In this document: positions 24,213 to 36,539 of the stretch, piece by piece
Layout: each line of letters starts with the position of its first letter
Position numbering within the stretch: the stretch's first letter is position 1
Assembly: GCA_005406025.1 (NCBI GenBank)
Contig: BGZK01000759.1
Span: forward strand, 186,001 to 250,000
Source: Eumeta japonica
Lineage: Eukaryota; Arthropoda; Insecta; Lepidoptera; Psychidae
DNA length: 64,000 bases
Direction of reading: 5' to 3'
Made by a program: the position numbers and the translations under genes
The notes under the pieces: generated by a model
What the model was told of the DNA's origin: nothing
The model's input: only the letters and a program-made list of their open reading frames with translations
The model's database searches: none

Positions 24213-24875
24213 AGGGTATGTTGCAGCGGTGAGGTGATTAAAGCCTATCGACAACATGAGACGTAAATACTAAATTGAGCCTAACGTAACATCAACACTA
24301 TAGATTACTAATGAAAAAATCTTTAATAAATCAATCACACGTGTATATTGTATTTGGCTAATATTTTTTCATCTTACATTATATGTTCGTCGCGACAAAA
24401 AATATTGTTGGACATACTTACTTATATATACTTGAGACTTGAACTATTCCTAAATGAAAATTCAGGGGATATATATATGTATATAACGCTGCTATATTTA
24501 TACGCCTTGCACTCAACAACGCCTTATTTTTAAGTAAAATATTCAGTACAGGAGCAATCAGAGATAGCATAAAGCTGGTGTCATAATAAAACTATAAAAT
24601 AGCAATACTCGAGACTATTAATTACAAAATATTACAGAAATGATTGGCTTTCTACATATAAAATTACAAATATAATGAAGTTTATTTGTACAAACTATAA
24701 CGTTTTCGAAGCGAACCTGCAATAATAACAACGAAATTATACCAAAAACACACTTATGCATTAATAATGCATATCTAAGTAGAGTAAACGAAAGTTAAAT
24801 AACCGTATATTTAATAAAATAATACGCACCATGGATTCAGTCTATCATAAACAATGATAAGAAAATAAATGGCAA
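24213..24875. other. AT-rich non-coding sequence, nothing recognised
   Basis: No supported feature. Confidence 0.45.
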
Positions 24876-24879
24876 CTAA

Positions 24880-25260
24880 ACGCGTCTCGGCGTCAAGAAA
24901 GCGCTCGCATCTGTCAAAGCGACGGCCCACCGCACACGTACGCACCTTAATTATTGTGATAACAGCGATTACGCGGAGAGCGCGTATGTAGGCGAAACAA
25001 AATCGCCGCCATTTAGCGCGCGCGAACGCGAAACTTTTCAAAATGGCGCTGCTTTCGCACCGCGGGCCGGCTTAAGTTTCACGCGGCCGAAATGTAGTTA
25101 ACGGAGAGTACCGTTAAAAAGACTAATCTCGCGGGATGACACCCGCCATTGATCGATACACCGTTAAGACAACGTTAGAAAGTTGGCTACGGCGACGGCG
25201 GCGCCGACTACAACCGACTACGACGCGTTCGGACTGTCCCCGCGTCGACTATGAAATTCT
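24880..25260. promoter_or_regulatory. GC-enriched, promoter-like island
   Basis: A CpG-enriched segment with two divergent GCCATTT/AAATGGCG words (CGCCGCCATTTAGCGC near 25004 and TCAAAATGGCGCTGC near 25038), of the kind bound by Pho/YY1-type factors and seen at promoters, plus CTTAATTATTG and GTAGTTAACGG cores. Frames here have no domain. No transcript can be assigned. Confidence 0.35.
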
Positions 25261-25865
25261 ATGCGTGATCTATGCGATGTCATCGCTCGAGCCGAGATCT
25301 TGTTTACGTTTTAATTTAGTGTAAGTACCTACTCATGGAGGAATTTACTGTCGCCGAACCGCAAACTTTTCTAGACCTACTTGAATGTCGCCGTCGCCGT
25401 GGCTACTTGAACTTTCCGACAAATTTATTATTCCATTCTATTTCGCGCTGTCACCGTTGCGTACGAATTGAAAATAAATGTACAAGAATGCCCGCCCCGT
25501 TTTGCTTGTTTTGCAATAGCGCTCGCGATAAGCGACTTGTCTTTCTTAGAAAGTATTTTGACGTAAAAACCAAGCGAATCTCTGCAGTGGTTGTAAAATA
25601 CGTAGCCGGCGGTTTCGTTCGTTCGGTCGTAATAATATCGTGATGTTTTATGCATGGATTCTTGCATTCTTAAGTCACCTCTAAACGGCTCCGGTTATTT
25701 AATGCGGCATAAATGAATAACCTTAACGAAAATCTTTACTAAGCAATAAATATAAACCGGTCAAGGGTAATTTATTGCGATTCTTACTTAACTTTTCTAA
25801 AATTTATACAACTCATGTGAGAGTTCAGTCTCGGCATTAAACATTCGCTTAAATATCTAATCTAC
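25261..25865. other. Non-coding sequence, nothing recognised
   Basis: Open frames on both strands (25335-25643 plus, 25428-25667 minus) lack domains and splice context. Confidence 0.35.
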
Positions 25866-25869
25866 TTAA

Positions 25870-26345
25870 ACTAGCTTTTGCCCGCGACTTTGTCCGCCTG
25901 GTCATAGAATGAATTCTTTTATCTTGCATATCGACCGATGACGGCTTCAATCACGATTCCGATCGCTATCCCCGTTCTCGATTTCGGTCGCAATTCCGTA
26001 TTTGATTCCGAAACCGATTTGGATTCAAGTAGATTCCGATTCCGATCCCGCCCTCAATCCTGGTCCCGTTTTCAATTCTGATTTCTCTACTGCTCTACGT
26101 TCCGATTCCGGTCATGCTTTTGATTTTAATTTTAGTCCCACATTAGATTTAAACTAAGTCTCGTTCTCGATTTCGATACCTCCCGGTTCCGACTCCCGAT
26201 TCTGCTCTCCATACCGCTTGCGATTTTGATGCCGCTACCGATGACGCTTCCGATTTGGATGAAACCGGGGCAAATGCTAGTATCAAAATAAAATTTAGAA
26301 TGTATTAGTCAAGGATCATGTAGTTTTTTAGAAGTGAAAAAAAAA
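25870..26345 (-). mobile_element. Helitron-like element carrying a GATTCCG minisatellite (copy C, nearly complete)
   Basis: The plus strand starts ACTAGCTTTTGCCCGCGACT and continues ATAGAATGAATTCTTTTATC and CATATCGACCGATGACG. Then come about 300 bp of degenerate CGATTCCGATC/GATCCCGCCCTC units. It ends GCTTCCGATTTGGATGAA, GGGGCAAATGCTAGTATC and AAAATAAAATTTAGAA. Read on the minus strand the element ends in a GC-rich hairpin plus CTAGT, as non-autonomous Helitrons do. It encodes nothing. The same head, array and tail recur at 58272-58780 and 60739-61260. Confidence 0.65.
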
Positions 26346-27840
26346 ATGTGTAAAAGAATCTGTAACAGCACAAATATGCTGATGAAACCAAGACAAAACG
26401 TTAACAATATATTTTACTTAGAAAGTTTCTTGTTAGTGAAGGACTTTTTAAATCAGTTCAGCTGTTTGATTCAATAGCACAAATAAGTTGACGAAGTCGA
26501 ATACAAATGCTAGGTTTTTTTTAGAAACCTTACTCACGCGTGCAACATATCGTTAGTTTCATCTTAATTGAATGAATGGCTTAAGCACGTAAAGGAGAAT
26601 CCGTACTCATTGGAGACAAGTCTATCGCTATGCAAAATTTGGCTACAATCCATTCGGTCTTTTCGGAGAACCAAACGAATATTTTATCGACAGATATTCA
26701 AAATTAAAAAAATCATAAATCTAGATTAGACGCATCATGGAATAAAGATATGTGACAAAATTGTACAAAAATATCGTATGTTAAGTTTCACATATTAGTA
26801 GAATCGGACAAATAAAATGTATCCTATTTCAGGATGTATTTGTGGCTAAACATGTTTTATTAAAAATTTGATTAAAATATGATCATCCATTTCGGAAATA
26901 AGCCCGAGAAACGGAAATAGAGAAATAGATAAGACTATTAATGAAAATTGTACATAGCCTATCATTAGCACTACTACATGTTCTTATGGTAAACCAATTT
27001 TTCCAGACCAGTGTAATTGTTCTTAAATATAAAAAGACATATAGACATAAATTTTAAAATTGTAAAATCGGCCTTAACGAGTCACACAAGGAACATTAAT
27101 CACAAAATTTGACAAAAATAAATGTACAATCAGATGGACTACAGATTTATATAGTATTATAGATAATGAAAACATTTTTCTTCGTCCGATCATCTATTAA
27201 AACTACTGAACGTATCGGTACGAAACTTTGACCGTTCAACGCAGATCTTTCATAGGTGATATTAGGCTGTTCAATACTCGGTTATAATACACCCTTCGCC
27301 ATTTTCCAATTTAATTTCCCAATCATTAACGAGCAGCAACTCGGGCGGGTGACTTCTAATGAATTATATGCGAACACCGTCTGTTTTTACGTTCCTCGTG
27401 TCAGATTCGTAACGCCCCAGTGCAAAGTCACCTCTGACACTTTCGTTAATTTCAGGTTGGGGGGCGTCACGCTCGCCCTCTTGCCTATTGACCGGGGCTT
27501 TCAACGACCGCCAACGTCCGACGGACCGACGGATGTTAGTCTCGCGGTCAGGATTGGAACCCTGCTGCTAACTACGTTATCCGTGTTTACATAACATGCA
27601 AATGTTATTTTCTAAAAACTTAAAAATTAATTAAGGATTTTTAGTAGTAAATGAAAAAAAAAATGTTGATTAAAATCCGGTGATGTAAAAAGTATATGTA
27701 CTCGAACTCTATTTGTTCGGTGGGTCTCAATACTTTATCAATGTATTTATACTTTTAAACCACCTTTTTACATTTTTAAATTTAAGATTGTGTCAATTGT
27801 AATATGCAAAATGGAGAAAAATGTATCCTACTAATATATT
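26346..27840. other. AT-rich non-coding sequence with one complex patch
   Basis: The stretch at about 27270-27600 has balanced composition (GTAACGCCCCAGTGCAAAGT, GGGGGGCGTCACGCTCG) and a 112-codon plus-strand frame. No domain is recognised and no exon boundaries are convincing. The rest is AT-rich. Confidence 0.35.
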
Positions 27841-27844
27841 ATAC

Positions 27845-28018
27845 AATAATGGATTTTTGTTACGCTTTCATGCAAAGTTATTGGACGCATTTTGATGAAA
27901 TTTTGCAGTAATATAATTAATCCATCAAAATAACATATGAACCATAATTTATAAAGACACTAGCTTATGCCCGCGACTTCACTCGTATAGATATAAAACG
28001 AATGTGATTGAATATTAG
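27845..28018 (-). repeat. Helitron-like terminus with transposon flank sequence
   Basis: GTTACGCTTTCATGCAAAGT and ATTTTGATGAAATTTTGCAG at 27860-27910 are widespread lepidopteran transposon words. They are followed by ACTAGCTTATGCCCGCGACT (27959) and TTCACTCGTATAGAT. Confidence 0.5.
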
Positions 28019-28345
28019 TAACACCAAAGTCCAAGAGAGGATTAAGATGGACTCCACCCCGGGATTCGAATCGCGAGCAGAACCGGGATCGGAATCAACA
28101 GTGGGAGCGAAATCATTTTACGATAAAACAATTCAGCGGCGGTGCCCACGAGTGCGATTATGCGTTCTTATTGCGTAATCTATTAGTATTGAATTGAGAG
28201 TGCAATCGGGATCGAAAACGGGACCAACATCGGAATGGAGAGCTAAACCGGGATCGGGATCATAATCGATAGCGTAATGGTAAATATAAGATATGAAGGA
28301 ATTCATTCTATGTTCACGCGGGCAGAGCCGCGGACGAAAACTAGT
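28019..28345 (+). repeat. Helitron-like element with GATTCCG array (copy D, inverted relative to neighbour)
   Basis: The complementary array reads CGGGATCGGAATC, GGGATCGAAAACGGGACC, ACATCGGAATGG and CGGGATCGGGATC. It ends GGAATTCATTCTATGTTCAC, GCGGGCAGAGCCGCGG and AAACTAGT (28345), the canonical hairpin plus CTAGT end. With the ACTAGC end at 27959 it forms inverted termini. Confidence 0.6.
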
Positions 28346-28369
28346 AAGAAATAATAGTAAAATAAAATG

Positions 28370-28870
28370 CGCTGCGAGTCGCGCTCCCCTCCCCTCCGCT
28401 ATCATGGGCGATAGCGGTTCTGTACTAATTGTCGTTGTAAGATGGGCGTTATTGAGTCTCGTTGGCGTCTTCGAAGAGAAAGAGCAAACATTCGAACGCG
28501 CGAGCGACACTCTCGTGCCTGCGCTTGCGTCTGTACGACTCCGACGCGCGGTGGTCGCGGGTCGGGGCCGGCGCGCGTCGTCGTTTTGTTTCGGTTAATA
28601 TTTACGAACGGGCCGGTCGCGGCTATCGGAGAGCCGCCATTAGAAAAGTCGATTCACAGTCGGGCGCCTGCGCTTTCTAAAAGAAAATCACCCGTGACGG
28701 GCGCGCGGCGAGGCGCGATGCGAGCGCGCGCGGCGGCCGCGCGGTTGTCGCGCACCCGGGCCGCGGCCCGCCCCGCGCTCGGGCGAGCCGGAGTTTCGAG
28801 CGCTGACGCCGGGACTAGATACGTGCGCCGCGGCTCGCGACTGCGTCGTCACACGTGCAATACACATATC
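28370..28870. promoter_or_regulatory. Large CpG island, possible promoter
   Basis: About 500 bp, extremely CpG-rich from 28490 to 28860. It includes GAGCCGCCATTAG near 28630, GTTAATATTTACGAACGG near 28595 and a central run of CGCGGC words. Several overlapping frames on both strands give Arg/Ala-rich peptides and are not credible proteins. It could be a CpG-rich promoter with a non-coding first exon. Confidence 0.4.
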
Positions 28871-30155
28871 GACTGGTGGATAACGTGTCGTTTGGAAACG
28901 GCTGTTCTTGTTGCCGATAGACGTGCGCGCATGCAAAACGCTTGACTAATTGTTCCGTTCGGTACGTTTCGACGTAATTAATTTTATTACGACACCGACC
29001 GAGTCCACGGCGCGTTGCCGCCTCAAGAGATAGACGTTACGGCAACTACAAAAAATATAATTATCTATGTAAAGTTTTTAAAACGTCAAGCTCGAGCATT
29101 ACACCGGAACAGCTACTTATTGAAGGCACAGACCGTACCAAGAACACGCTATGCGTTATACCAATTATTCATGCCGTGTATCAATTTGAAAAGTCATATT
29201 AAATTATGTAACGTTATATGATTGCGATTATTATCGATCGTCTTAATAATTCGTACAAAGTACAAATGCAGTTTCATACAATCAAAATATATCCTTGTAT
29301 ATCACTTAAAAGAAACTGGGATTACAAATTGACATTTGCAGTTTGACTGTGGGCTGTGATGTATAACGAAATATGAATATGTTAGGTATGAGAAAATGTT
29401 TTTTAACTTACCGCTATTGATAATTAAGTTTACGAAAATAAGAGTATTTAAAAATTTTTTTTGGAAAAATATCCAAAAAAGGAAAAACATTTTATAATGC
29501 CCGGGATCGATATCTGACCAGTATCGGCGGATAAAATAGGTAAAAATCCTCAAAATACTTAATGGATGAATTATCTACATATATAATTAAGTTTATACAG
29601 AACCCTCAAGCTACGAAACGCATTCGCACTTGACCGATGTTTTTTAAGATTCCACAAAATCCACCTGACCGATCGATGTCAAGTTTTTAGTAAATATAAT
29701 ATCACAACCATCAATCCAATCAGTCTTCGCTCAAAAGGTATTCAAGTATATATACACATCTCACATACACAGGTGAGCATATCTCTCTAAATGGACGGAA
29801 CAGCTTCTATCGGCAGATGAAAACTTGTTTATCGAAGACTAGACTAGGAACAATATCGTTCAGTTTTTTTTTTTATTTTTTTTTTTATTATAGAATTTTC
29901 TTAGTGAGAAGTTAGAGAAACCATTAAAAGCAATCGAACAGATATAGTTAACGAGTAACAACCTTTTACTTATTAACTGTCATTAACAATGCACATTGAC
30001 ATTACAAAAAGAAAATAATTCTTCTACAAATAAAGCATTTATTGTTATAAAATAATTTTCAGGATATTCAGGATTCCCTGACAATGATTGTTAACTAATT
30101 CCATTTCGAAAATCATGTATAAATATTGATAAGTGCTTAAAGTGAATAACAGCTT
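28871..30155. other. Non-coding sequence, nothing recognised
   Basis: GC content declines to AT-rich after 29000. A long T/A run lies at about 29865-29890. No protein-like frame. Confidence 0.4.
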
Positions 30156-30189
30156 ATGTTCGTAAATATGAAGGAATATTTACGAACAT
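30156..30189. repeat. Perfect 14-bp inverted repeat (hairpin)
   Basis: ATGTTCGTAAATAT and its exact complement flank a GAAGGA loop in AT-rich DNA. Confidence 0.65.
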
Positions 30190-31560
30190 TTTAAATAAGA
30201 AGGAAGGAATTTACAGACTTCGGGTTTTCGTTTAGATTTTCCTGTAGCCCATGAGTGTGACTGTGTATTTGATATTTTCTCAGTGGTGTCAGAGATATTG
30301 GCAGTACGCTTGATTTTCTTGCACTATCTTTCGTATATTTTAAATGATACATTTTAACATTACAAAATAAATGTAAATAATGTATATCACGTAAGTGTAC
30401 TTTCATAACTGACCTACTTATATGATATGTAACATGATGTACTTGACCTGAATTATTTTTTATTTCCTGATTGCCTTCCGTCTCAAATTAAGCACTAAAT
30501 TCCAAGTCGCGATTGAGTCGCCCAACTCTGTATGTATATTGAATCACAACTTTTACGTTCAATACATTCGATGAAAATATTCTGCGAAAGACTGACAAAA
30601 AGAAAGATTGGCAAACACAAGTACTCTGATAAAGAATTTTCATCAGTGTACGGAACAATAAAAATAAATTAAACATATAAAATATACAAGGTTCTTGCCT
30701 AGTTGCTTAATCAGAAATTATTCTACGAGACTTGCTTATTCATTACTTACAATGTCACGATAAGCATACAAAATTTGCATGCGAAAAATTAGCTTGTATT
30801 GTCACATAGGTGCTTTTAATGAGGTTTCGTAATTTTTTGTTAGGTCACATTTATTATAAATTCTAACTATCGCTTATAATATTATCGTTTATTTTTACAG
30901 CATAAGAGTTATATCTGCTTACCATACACTTGTAAATAATACAAAACAGGGAATGAGGATTAATCATTAGGCTATTAATTCACTTTTTATTCCTTTTTTA
31001 TTATTCAATAATAATGATTTTTCAAATAATAACACCTTTGACAGAATCTATGTGCAAAACATCAAAACTCTTGTTCAACTAAAAATAAATATTTGTGATA
31101 ATGGCGTTCACTTACTGAATTGATCTTATCTAATTGACTCGTAGCAGTCAGAGGGTCATTTCCGTCAGTGAATGCCCAAATTCGTGACGTCTTAGACCCT
31201 CACATATTGGAAATGATTACTTCCAGATAAATAATGCTTAGTCTTTTTTTTCTACTGATAAATTTAAATCTTATAACAAATCATCCATGTCAATCAAAAT
31301 GTCACGTAGATCGAAAATGGATGAATGGATTTGTCTGAATTTTACATAATACGCACTTGACATTGCGCGAACATGGCCTCATGCACTCTGTGCGATAAAA
31401 TTTTCAAATTTTCATAATCAATTAAAAGACTTTTATTATTTTATTCACATGTTACATTCGAATATCTTTGCGGTATTGACGTGCGACAGATCTGAACGAC
31501 ATCAGTATGTTGCGATATCAATATATTGCAATATTAAATATATAGTTCACCGCATACCAT
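30190..31560. other. AT-rich non-coding sequence, nothing recognised
   Basis: A CGTGACGTC word lies near 31181. No gene or repeat identified. Confidence 0.4.
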
Positions 31561-31569
31561 CTGCTCTTA

Positions 31570-31690
31570 TCTGTTTGCAGTTCTGTGAGCGGCGGGGGTG
31601 CTATCTCCTCGCGTGTCACTGAAAACGGCGAGCGCCGGGCGCCGAGCGCGATACGGCGGCCGGCCGCGCGCGCCCAGATAGCGCTGATTG
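31570..31690. promoter_or_regulatory. Short CpG-rich island
   Basis: About 120 bp of CGCC/GGCCGG-rich sequence following a GATAAGAG-like GATA motif (complement of CTCTTATC near 31563). The downstream edge reads CCAGATAGCGCTGATTGG. No coding signal. Confidence 0.25.
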
Positions 31691-32670
31691 GCAAATAAAT
31701 TTTCAGAAAACGCTTGGCCTTTTTCCAGATTCTGGTATTTTTTTTCTATAATTTTACATTTTAGAGAATACTGTCGATGCTGGCCCACGGTAGGTTGACG
31801 AAACTTTTGAAAAGAGATCGGTAAAAAATGCAAACATCGCTGCACGGAACTCCGCTACATGTTTGATGACACAAATTATGGCTTCCCATTAATGACAATT
31901 AAATAAAATATAAATGAAGGCAACGCAGCCGTCGGAGCCCTTGCTTTCAAATTCAAAAAGGGATAAGCCTCGATCACGCACGAATCGACCAACGTATTTT
32001 TAAGTAATATTGAATCATTCGCCTCGTCATGCTTCAGACAGCTAATTCGGTCTGTCATCCGGACATTGTTACTGCACTGATGGCAAAGGTGCTTAACAGC
32101 GCGCCAGACCGCACTGGGCCGGCAAAAAGGGTTAAACATTCAAGTCTCTTAAATTGAAATAAAAATGTATGCTCCTGGAAAAAGGTGATAACAACCTGTC
32201 ACATATGTTTAAAAAGGTTGTTGGCACCCCTTTAGTTGTTTGTTTGTCACATATGATTAAAAAAATCTACGAATTAGCAGGAGCTTCGATCCCATATATC
32301 GGACTATAAATAACATAAACATTTTTTGGGTCAATCTATCAAGGTTTGAGATTGATATTAAGTCGCTCTCTGTACAATACAAACAATGTGTGGAAGTTTT
32401 GACACAGCACAGATCTGAAATATATTTTCGAAAAATTTCATCTTTTTTCTAATGAAAAAAATATAATTGCTTCTAATCCTATTTTAAATATTTTAAATTA
32501 TTTGTATCGTAATCTATTTTACAATGCAATTTTGTCCATGTACTTTCAGTTAATCCAATAATTAATCCAAAAAACAATTAGGTTTTGGTAACTTTTCTAA
32601 GTGGGGTGCTGCGTTCAACGCTACTTATGTTTAGCTCTGTCGCAACATTTTTGTCGTCGCTTTTTCAATG
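31691..32670. other. Non-coding sequence, nothing recognised
   Basis: A short direct repeat TGTCACATATGxTTAAAAA occurs near 32197 and 32246. Minus-strand frames lack domains. Confidence 0.35.
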
Positions 32671-32677
32671 GCATTGT

Positions 32678-33380
32678 GAAAAACACCGGACAAGTGCGAA
32701 CTCGCACTCCGAGTTCTGTACAAACTTAATTATGCATTGTAGATATTTAATCCATTAAAAATCTCGAATATGATGAATGAAATGCCTGATTTTTGCCTGT
32801 TTTTAATACCGATACTTACGAGATATCAGTTCAGAGTTCCCGATACTTTTGTTTTCCTTTATTTAAAAAAATTTTCAAAATTTTGTTATAATATATGAAT
32901 TTTTTGAAAATCGTGCATTTTCATAGCGGAAAATTAAAAAATGTTCACCCACACATCGATCCAAAACAGGATCCATATTACAACTCTTAATATTAAATTG
33001 TAATCCCAAAATAAATAAGTAAATATATATATATATAACTACAAATTAACAATTTTTAAGATTTTGTCCCCTACTTAATCTGTAAGACCTTGCATCTTAC
33101 TAAATTTCATGACTCTAAATCAACAAAAAACACCCTATAAGTCTCGATGTATTTGTGAGTGTCAAAATATGAGGTAACAATAGGCGTATTCTTTGACTGC
33201 GTTGTCTTAGATGCAAGATTTTTTTTACAGCTTCAAGGAACCGTAAACCTAAGAGTTCGTTATTGATTTCAACTAGATATGTTCAAGCATTTTCGAGAAA
33301 AAAGGACTTGGCAGACAGACCGACATACGAACAACAAAGCGTTCCTATAGAAATTACTTTCGAGCTATGAAACCCTATAA
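32678..33380 (-). repeat. 'AGGGTTCCGTACC' interspersed repeat, minus-strand copy
   Basis: Read on the minus strand it starts near 33380 with AGGGTTTCATAGCTCGAAAG, then ATAGGAACGCTTTGTTG and GTCGGTCTGTCTGCCAAG. It ends with TTTGTACAGAACTCGGAGTG and CGAGTTCGCACTTGTCCGGT near 32678. The start and the palindromic GTGCGA..TCGCAC tail match the copies at 50320 and 54969. Confidence 0.65.
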
Positions 33381-33537
33381 ATAGCTTTTAATTATTCCAG
33401 TTGTTTCAACGGTATACGTGAAGTGTCACAACGCTGCATTCGAATACACGCCTGTTTTTACTGTACTACTGCTGGCATTTGTCACAGTTTTCATGCGCCT
33501 ATTCGTGCTATTGTACCGAACTACTACACTGATTATC

Positions 33538-33610
33538 AAAATTCTTTCATCAATAGAAAACTCCACTGTTCTCGAGTAGTATAGTCTATGTTATATTTTG
33601 ATACACCGAG
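33538..33610 (+). repeat. Helitron-like 5' end fragment
   Basis: TTCTTTCATCAATAGAAAAC, TCTCGAGTAGTATAGTCTAT and TTATATTTTGATA match the outer end of the copies at 58272 and 60739. No GATTCCG array follows. Confidence 0.5.
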
Positions 33611-33620
33611 CCGCGCCGTG

Positions 33621-34620
33621 CCTGCCTATCGGTTGTCAACGTCATAAAAGTGTCATAAAAGTAATTATAGTTAATAGAAAATTAGTGACTGCTTTATATT
33701 ACGTTAGAAAATATTGTACATTACGTTAGAATGCATCAATATGCCCAAAAATTACCTTGGATCGGTCGTAAAATTGTTCATAAAAAAATCTTAAACAAAC
33801 AAAAAAAATTATAAAAAATTAACATGTATAATTGTATATGCTGAGGAATTTTATCGAAACTACGCATTCAATCTGAAGCTTTGTATATTCATGTAATAAA
33901 TGACACCAAAGGCTAAAATGTATGAGAAATCTCTTATTGTAGCTGTAAGCGTATACCTTCTTTAAACTTCAGGCAAATAAATAAAAGCTATTTTTATGGT
34001 AAGAAATTCAGCTAACAAACGATCGTAAATAGATAAACTATCTGTGAGTGTGGAAAAGTAAAAATTTGTGGAGCATTGTATCCGCCTGTTAAGAAAAAAT
34101 AGAAGAAATATAAAGTTTTCGTTTGAAGCAACACCTAAAAAGAGGAAATTGAAGAAATTCCACCTCCTGCCCCCGCACCCCTCCAATACTTTTCAAGTAC
34201 CGTTATGAAAATTGAGTGCGCGGTTGATTTGAGGATTAATGGCAAGATCGACCAACACAAAAGATATCAATAGGAGAAGCAATACATCTTACGTCCACGA
34301 AGGTGAAACCATTGAAGGAAGCTAGTTAGGTATACATAATTAGCAAACGTTCGCTATACTTCGCCGGCGCTCTGTAATTTCAAGTGCAAGCTTGCCGTTT
34401 CAAGTTCACTATTATAGTAACAAGATATATAATTTTTACGTTTCGCTGGGTACCGACTTCAAAACTATAAAACAACAAATAAATTTACAATAACCTATAA
34501 TTTTTCATTTGAATTAAGCCGGACGACGGACAAATATCAAGTTGTCGCATTGGCTACATATTTTTTTGCTTTTCGGTCGACTTGCGTCACTTTCGTGGTT
34601 TTCGAATCGGGTTTTTTTTT
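33621..34620. other. AT-rich non-coding sequence, nothing recognised
   Basis: No supported feature. Confidence 0.4.
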
Positions 34621-34629
34621 TCAAGCTAA

Positions 34630-34930
34630 TCGTTCGCTGCACACGGCCGGAGCGGTCGCCCGTGGGCGGGGCCGCGACTGGCCGCGGCGTGACATCACCG
34701 CGCCCGCCGCCCGCCGCCCGCCGAGGTGAACATCCGCCGCGGCCCGCGCTATCGCAAAGCTCGATATCTCGGGACGGCTGTTTTTTCTGTATAAATCGCC
34801 ACGGCCAACTGTACTTTATGCAAATACATTCGGATATTCTCAAACTTTCGAACCGCAGTAGCGATCCGAGCGGCGTCCCCCCGCGCCGCGTGCGGCTCCC
34901 GGACTGGACGCGTTATATAATTTATTTTTA
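34630..34930. promoter_or_regulatory. CpG-rich island
   Basis: Two GC-rich blocks (about 34640-34750 and 34850-34910) separated by AT-rich sequence. The second is followed by GCGTTATATAATTTATT. Overlapping frames on both strands lack domains. Confidence 0.3.
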
Positions 34931-35303
34931 TGCCGTCATCGCGCGCGAATTCAATTCTGCGTTTACGGAAACACGTTATGATTATGCAGTAGAATTCTAA
35001 AAGTTGTGCGTCGGCCGGCAATAAAATCGTCGAAATGTTCTTAGCGTATTAAAATTTATGAATGAGGTTCTTAGCATTTTAAATATTTCGATGGTTATCA
35101 AAACAGGTGACGACGTGTAAATAAACAAGCGCAAACGTATGTATCCATATAAATGAACGACTAATGTTATAGGTTTGTTATGGACGGGACCACCTACACC
35201 ATCCTCTCTGAAAACATAAATTTAATTTAAAGTTATACCTTATCGTTCGAGATGTCGATATTGTTTACTAAAACAATGCAATGAATAAAATAGAAGCTCG
35301 TAA

Positions 35304-36535
35304 ATATTAGATCGGGGAAAAAGCTTTTTCGGATATTATAAGTGAAGTTGCAGTAAAATCTCTTTGGTTGTGCTGTTTGTATGTGACTAGTTCTAAAACC
35401 ATTAAATAGATGAAATTTTAAAAAAAAGAAAAATTAAAGGTAAACACAATGTCCCGCCATTTTTGTGTAATTTTTCTGTCCGCCAAAATGAGTGGACCTG
35501 ACTTAAAAATTCGACACATTTTGAAGTTTAATTACAAAAAAAGGAAAAATGCGACACAGACCGCAAAAAAAAATTGTGACAATTATGAAACTAGTGCTGT
35601 GCCGGTAAGAGTAGCTCAAAAGTGATTCAAGCGTTTTCAGTCCGGTAATTTTAATGTATAAGATCAACCTCGGTCTGATCGACGTGTTACAAATAAATTT
35701 AATGCCATTTTGAAAAAGTAGACCAAAAACAGTTTTGACCCGCTTAAAAAAAAATAGACATACAAAAAAGCTCGATACTTGGGTCCCACACGAGCTCACT
35801 GAAAGAAATGTAATGAGTTGTGTGTACTCATTTTCTATTTTCTATTGAAACGTAATGAAACCGAACGATTTTTGAAAATATTGATCACTGTTGATGAAAA
35901 ATATCTTACCTACGACAAGAAAGTGCGAAAAAGATCATGTTCAAAAAGCAAGCAAGCTTCACAGACTATAGCGAAACCCGGAATAATTCGCAATAAGTTG
36001 ATGTTGTATAAGGTACGTTCGGAAAGGCATTATTCATTATTAGCTCTTACCGTCAGATAAAACCATTAATTCGGATCTCTTCTTCAAACAGCTGATGAGA
36101 CTCAAGCAAGGAGTAGAGAAAAACGGCCGGAATTGATCAACGGAAAGTATGTGGTTTTTCATCATGATGACGCCAGACCACACACATCTTTAGTCACTCA
36201 GCTAATATCGAGAGAGTTTGTTTGAGAAGTATTAATGCATCCACAATATAACCATGAACTTGTACCCTCAGATTTTCACCTCGGTCTCTTTCGGTCTCTC
36301 TCTCGGTCGGTTTCGGTCTCTTCAGAATTCTTTAGTTTGTCGCAGTTTTTTTTTATCAACATTTCTACAGCAATGGGATTATGTCACTACCTACAAAATG
36401 GCTACAAGTTGAACAAAATATTATAATATCATACATATTATAATATCGTACATATACATGTAAATAAAATACAATGAAAAATCGTCTTAAATTTATTTAT
36501 AAAACACGTAAAAACCTTTTCCCTGACCGTATATT
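35304..36535 (+). mobile_element. Full-length but inactive mariner-family transposon
   Basis: Terminal inverted repeats are visible: AATATTAGATCGGGGAAAAA at about 35303 and, inverted, AATATACGGTCAGGGAAAAG ending at about 36535. The transposase starts at ATG 35488 (MSGPDLKIRHIL...) with a recognisable helix-turn-helix region. The mariner D,D34D residues can be traced: TVDE at about 35893, HHDDARPHTS with the second Asp at 36166, and PSD at 36271, spaced 35 codons apart. At least five stop codons and several frame shifts interrupt the frame, so no active enzyme is made. The length of about 1.23 kb is close to the usual 1.3 kb. A 19-bp ATATTATAATATCxTAC tandem pair lies in the 3' part. Confidence 0.9.
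35488..36425 (+). pseudogene. Mariner transposase pseudogene
   Basis: Mariner transposases bind the inverted repeats through an N-terminal helix-turn-helix and cut and paste the element at TA sites with a DDD catalytic core. All three Asp positions are traceable here, but the frame is broken by in-frame stops (for example in the QK*FKRF and REFV*EVLMHP regions) and by shifts between about 36040 and 36090. The last part, after the third Asp, is distorted by a CGGTCTCTCT-type insertion at 36285-36325. This is a fossil. Confidence 0.85.
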
Positions 36536-36539
36536 ATTA

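Noticed and set aside
28133..28510. Minus-strand frame of 125 codons
   Set aside because: Half is GATTCCG array and half is CpG island; no domain.
35818..36426. Three separate open frames that could be called genes
   Set aside because: They are pieces of the broken mariner transposase.
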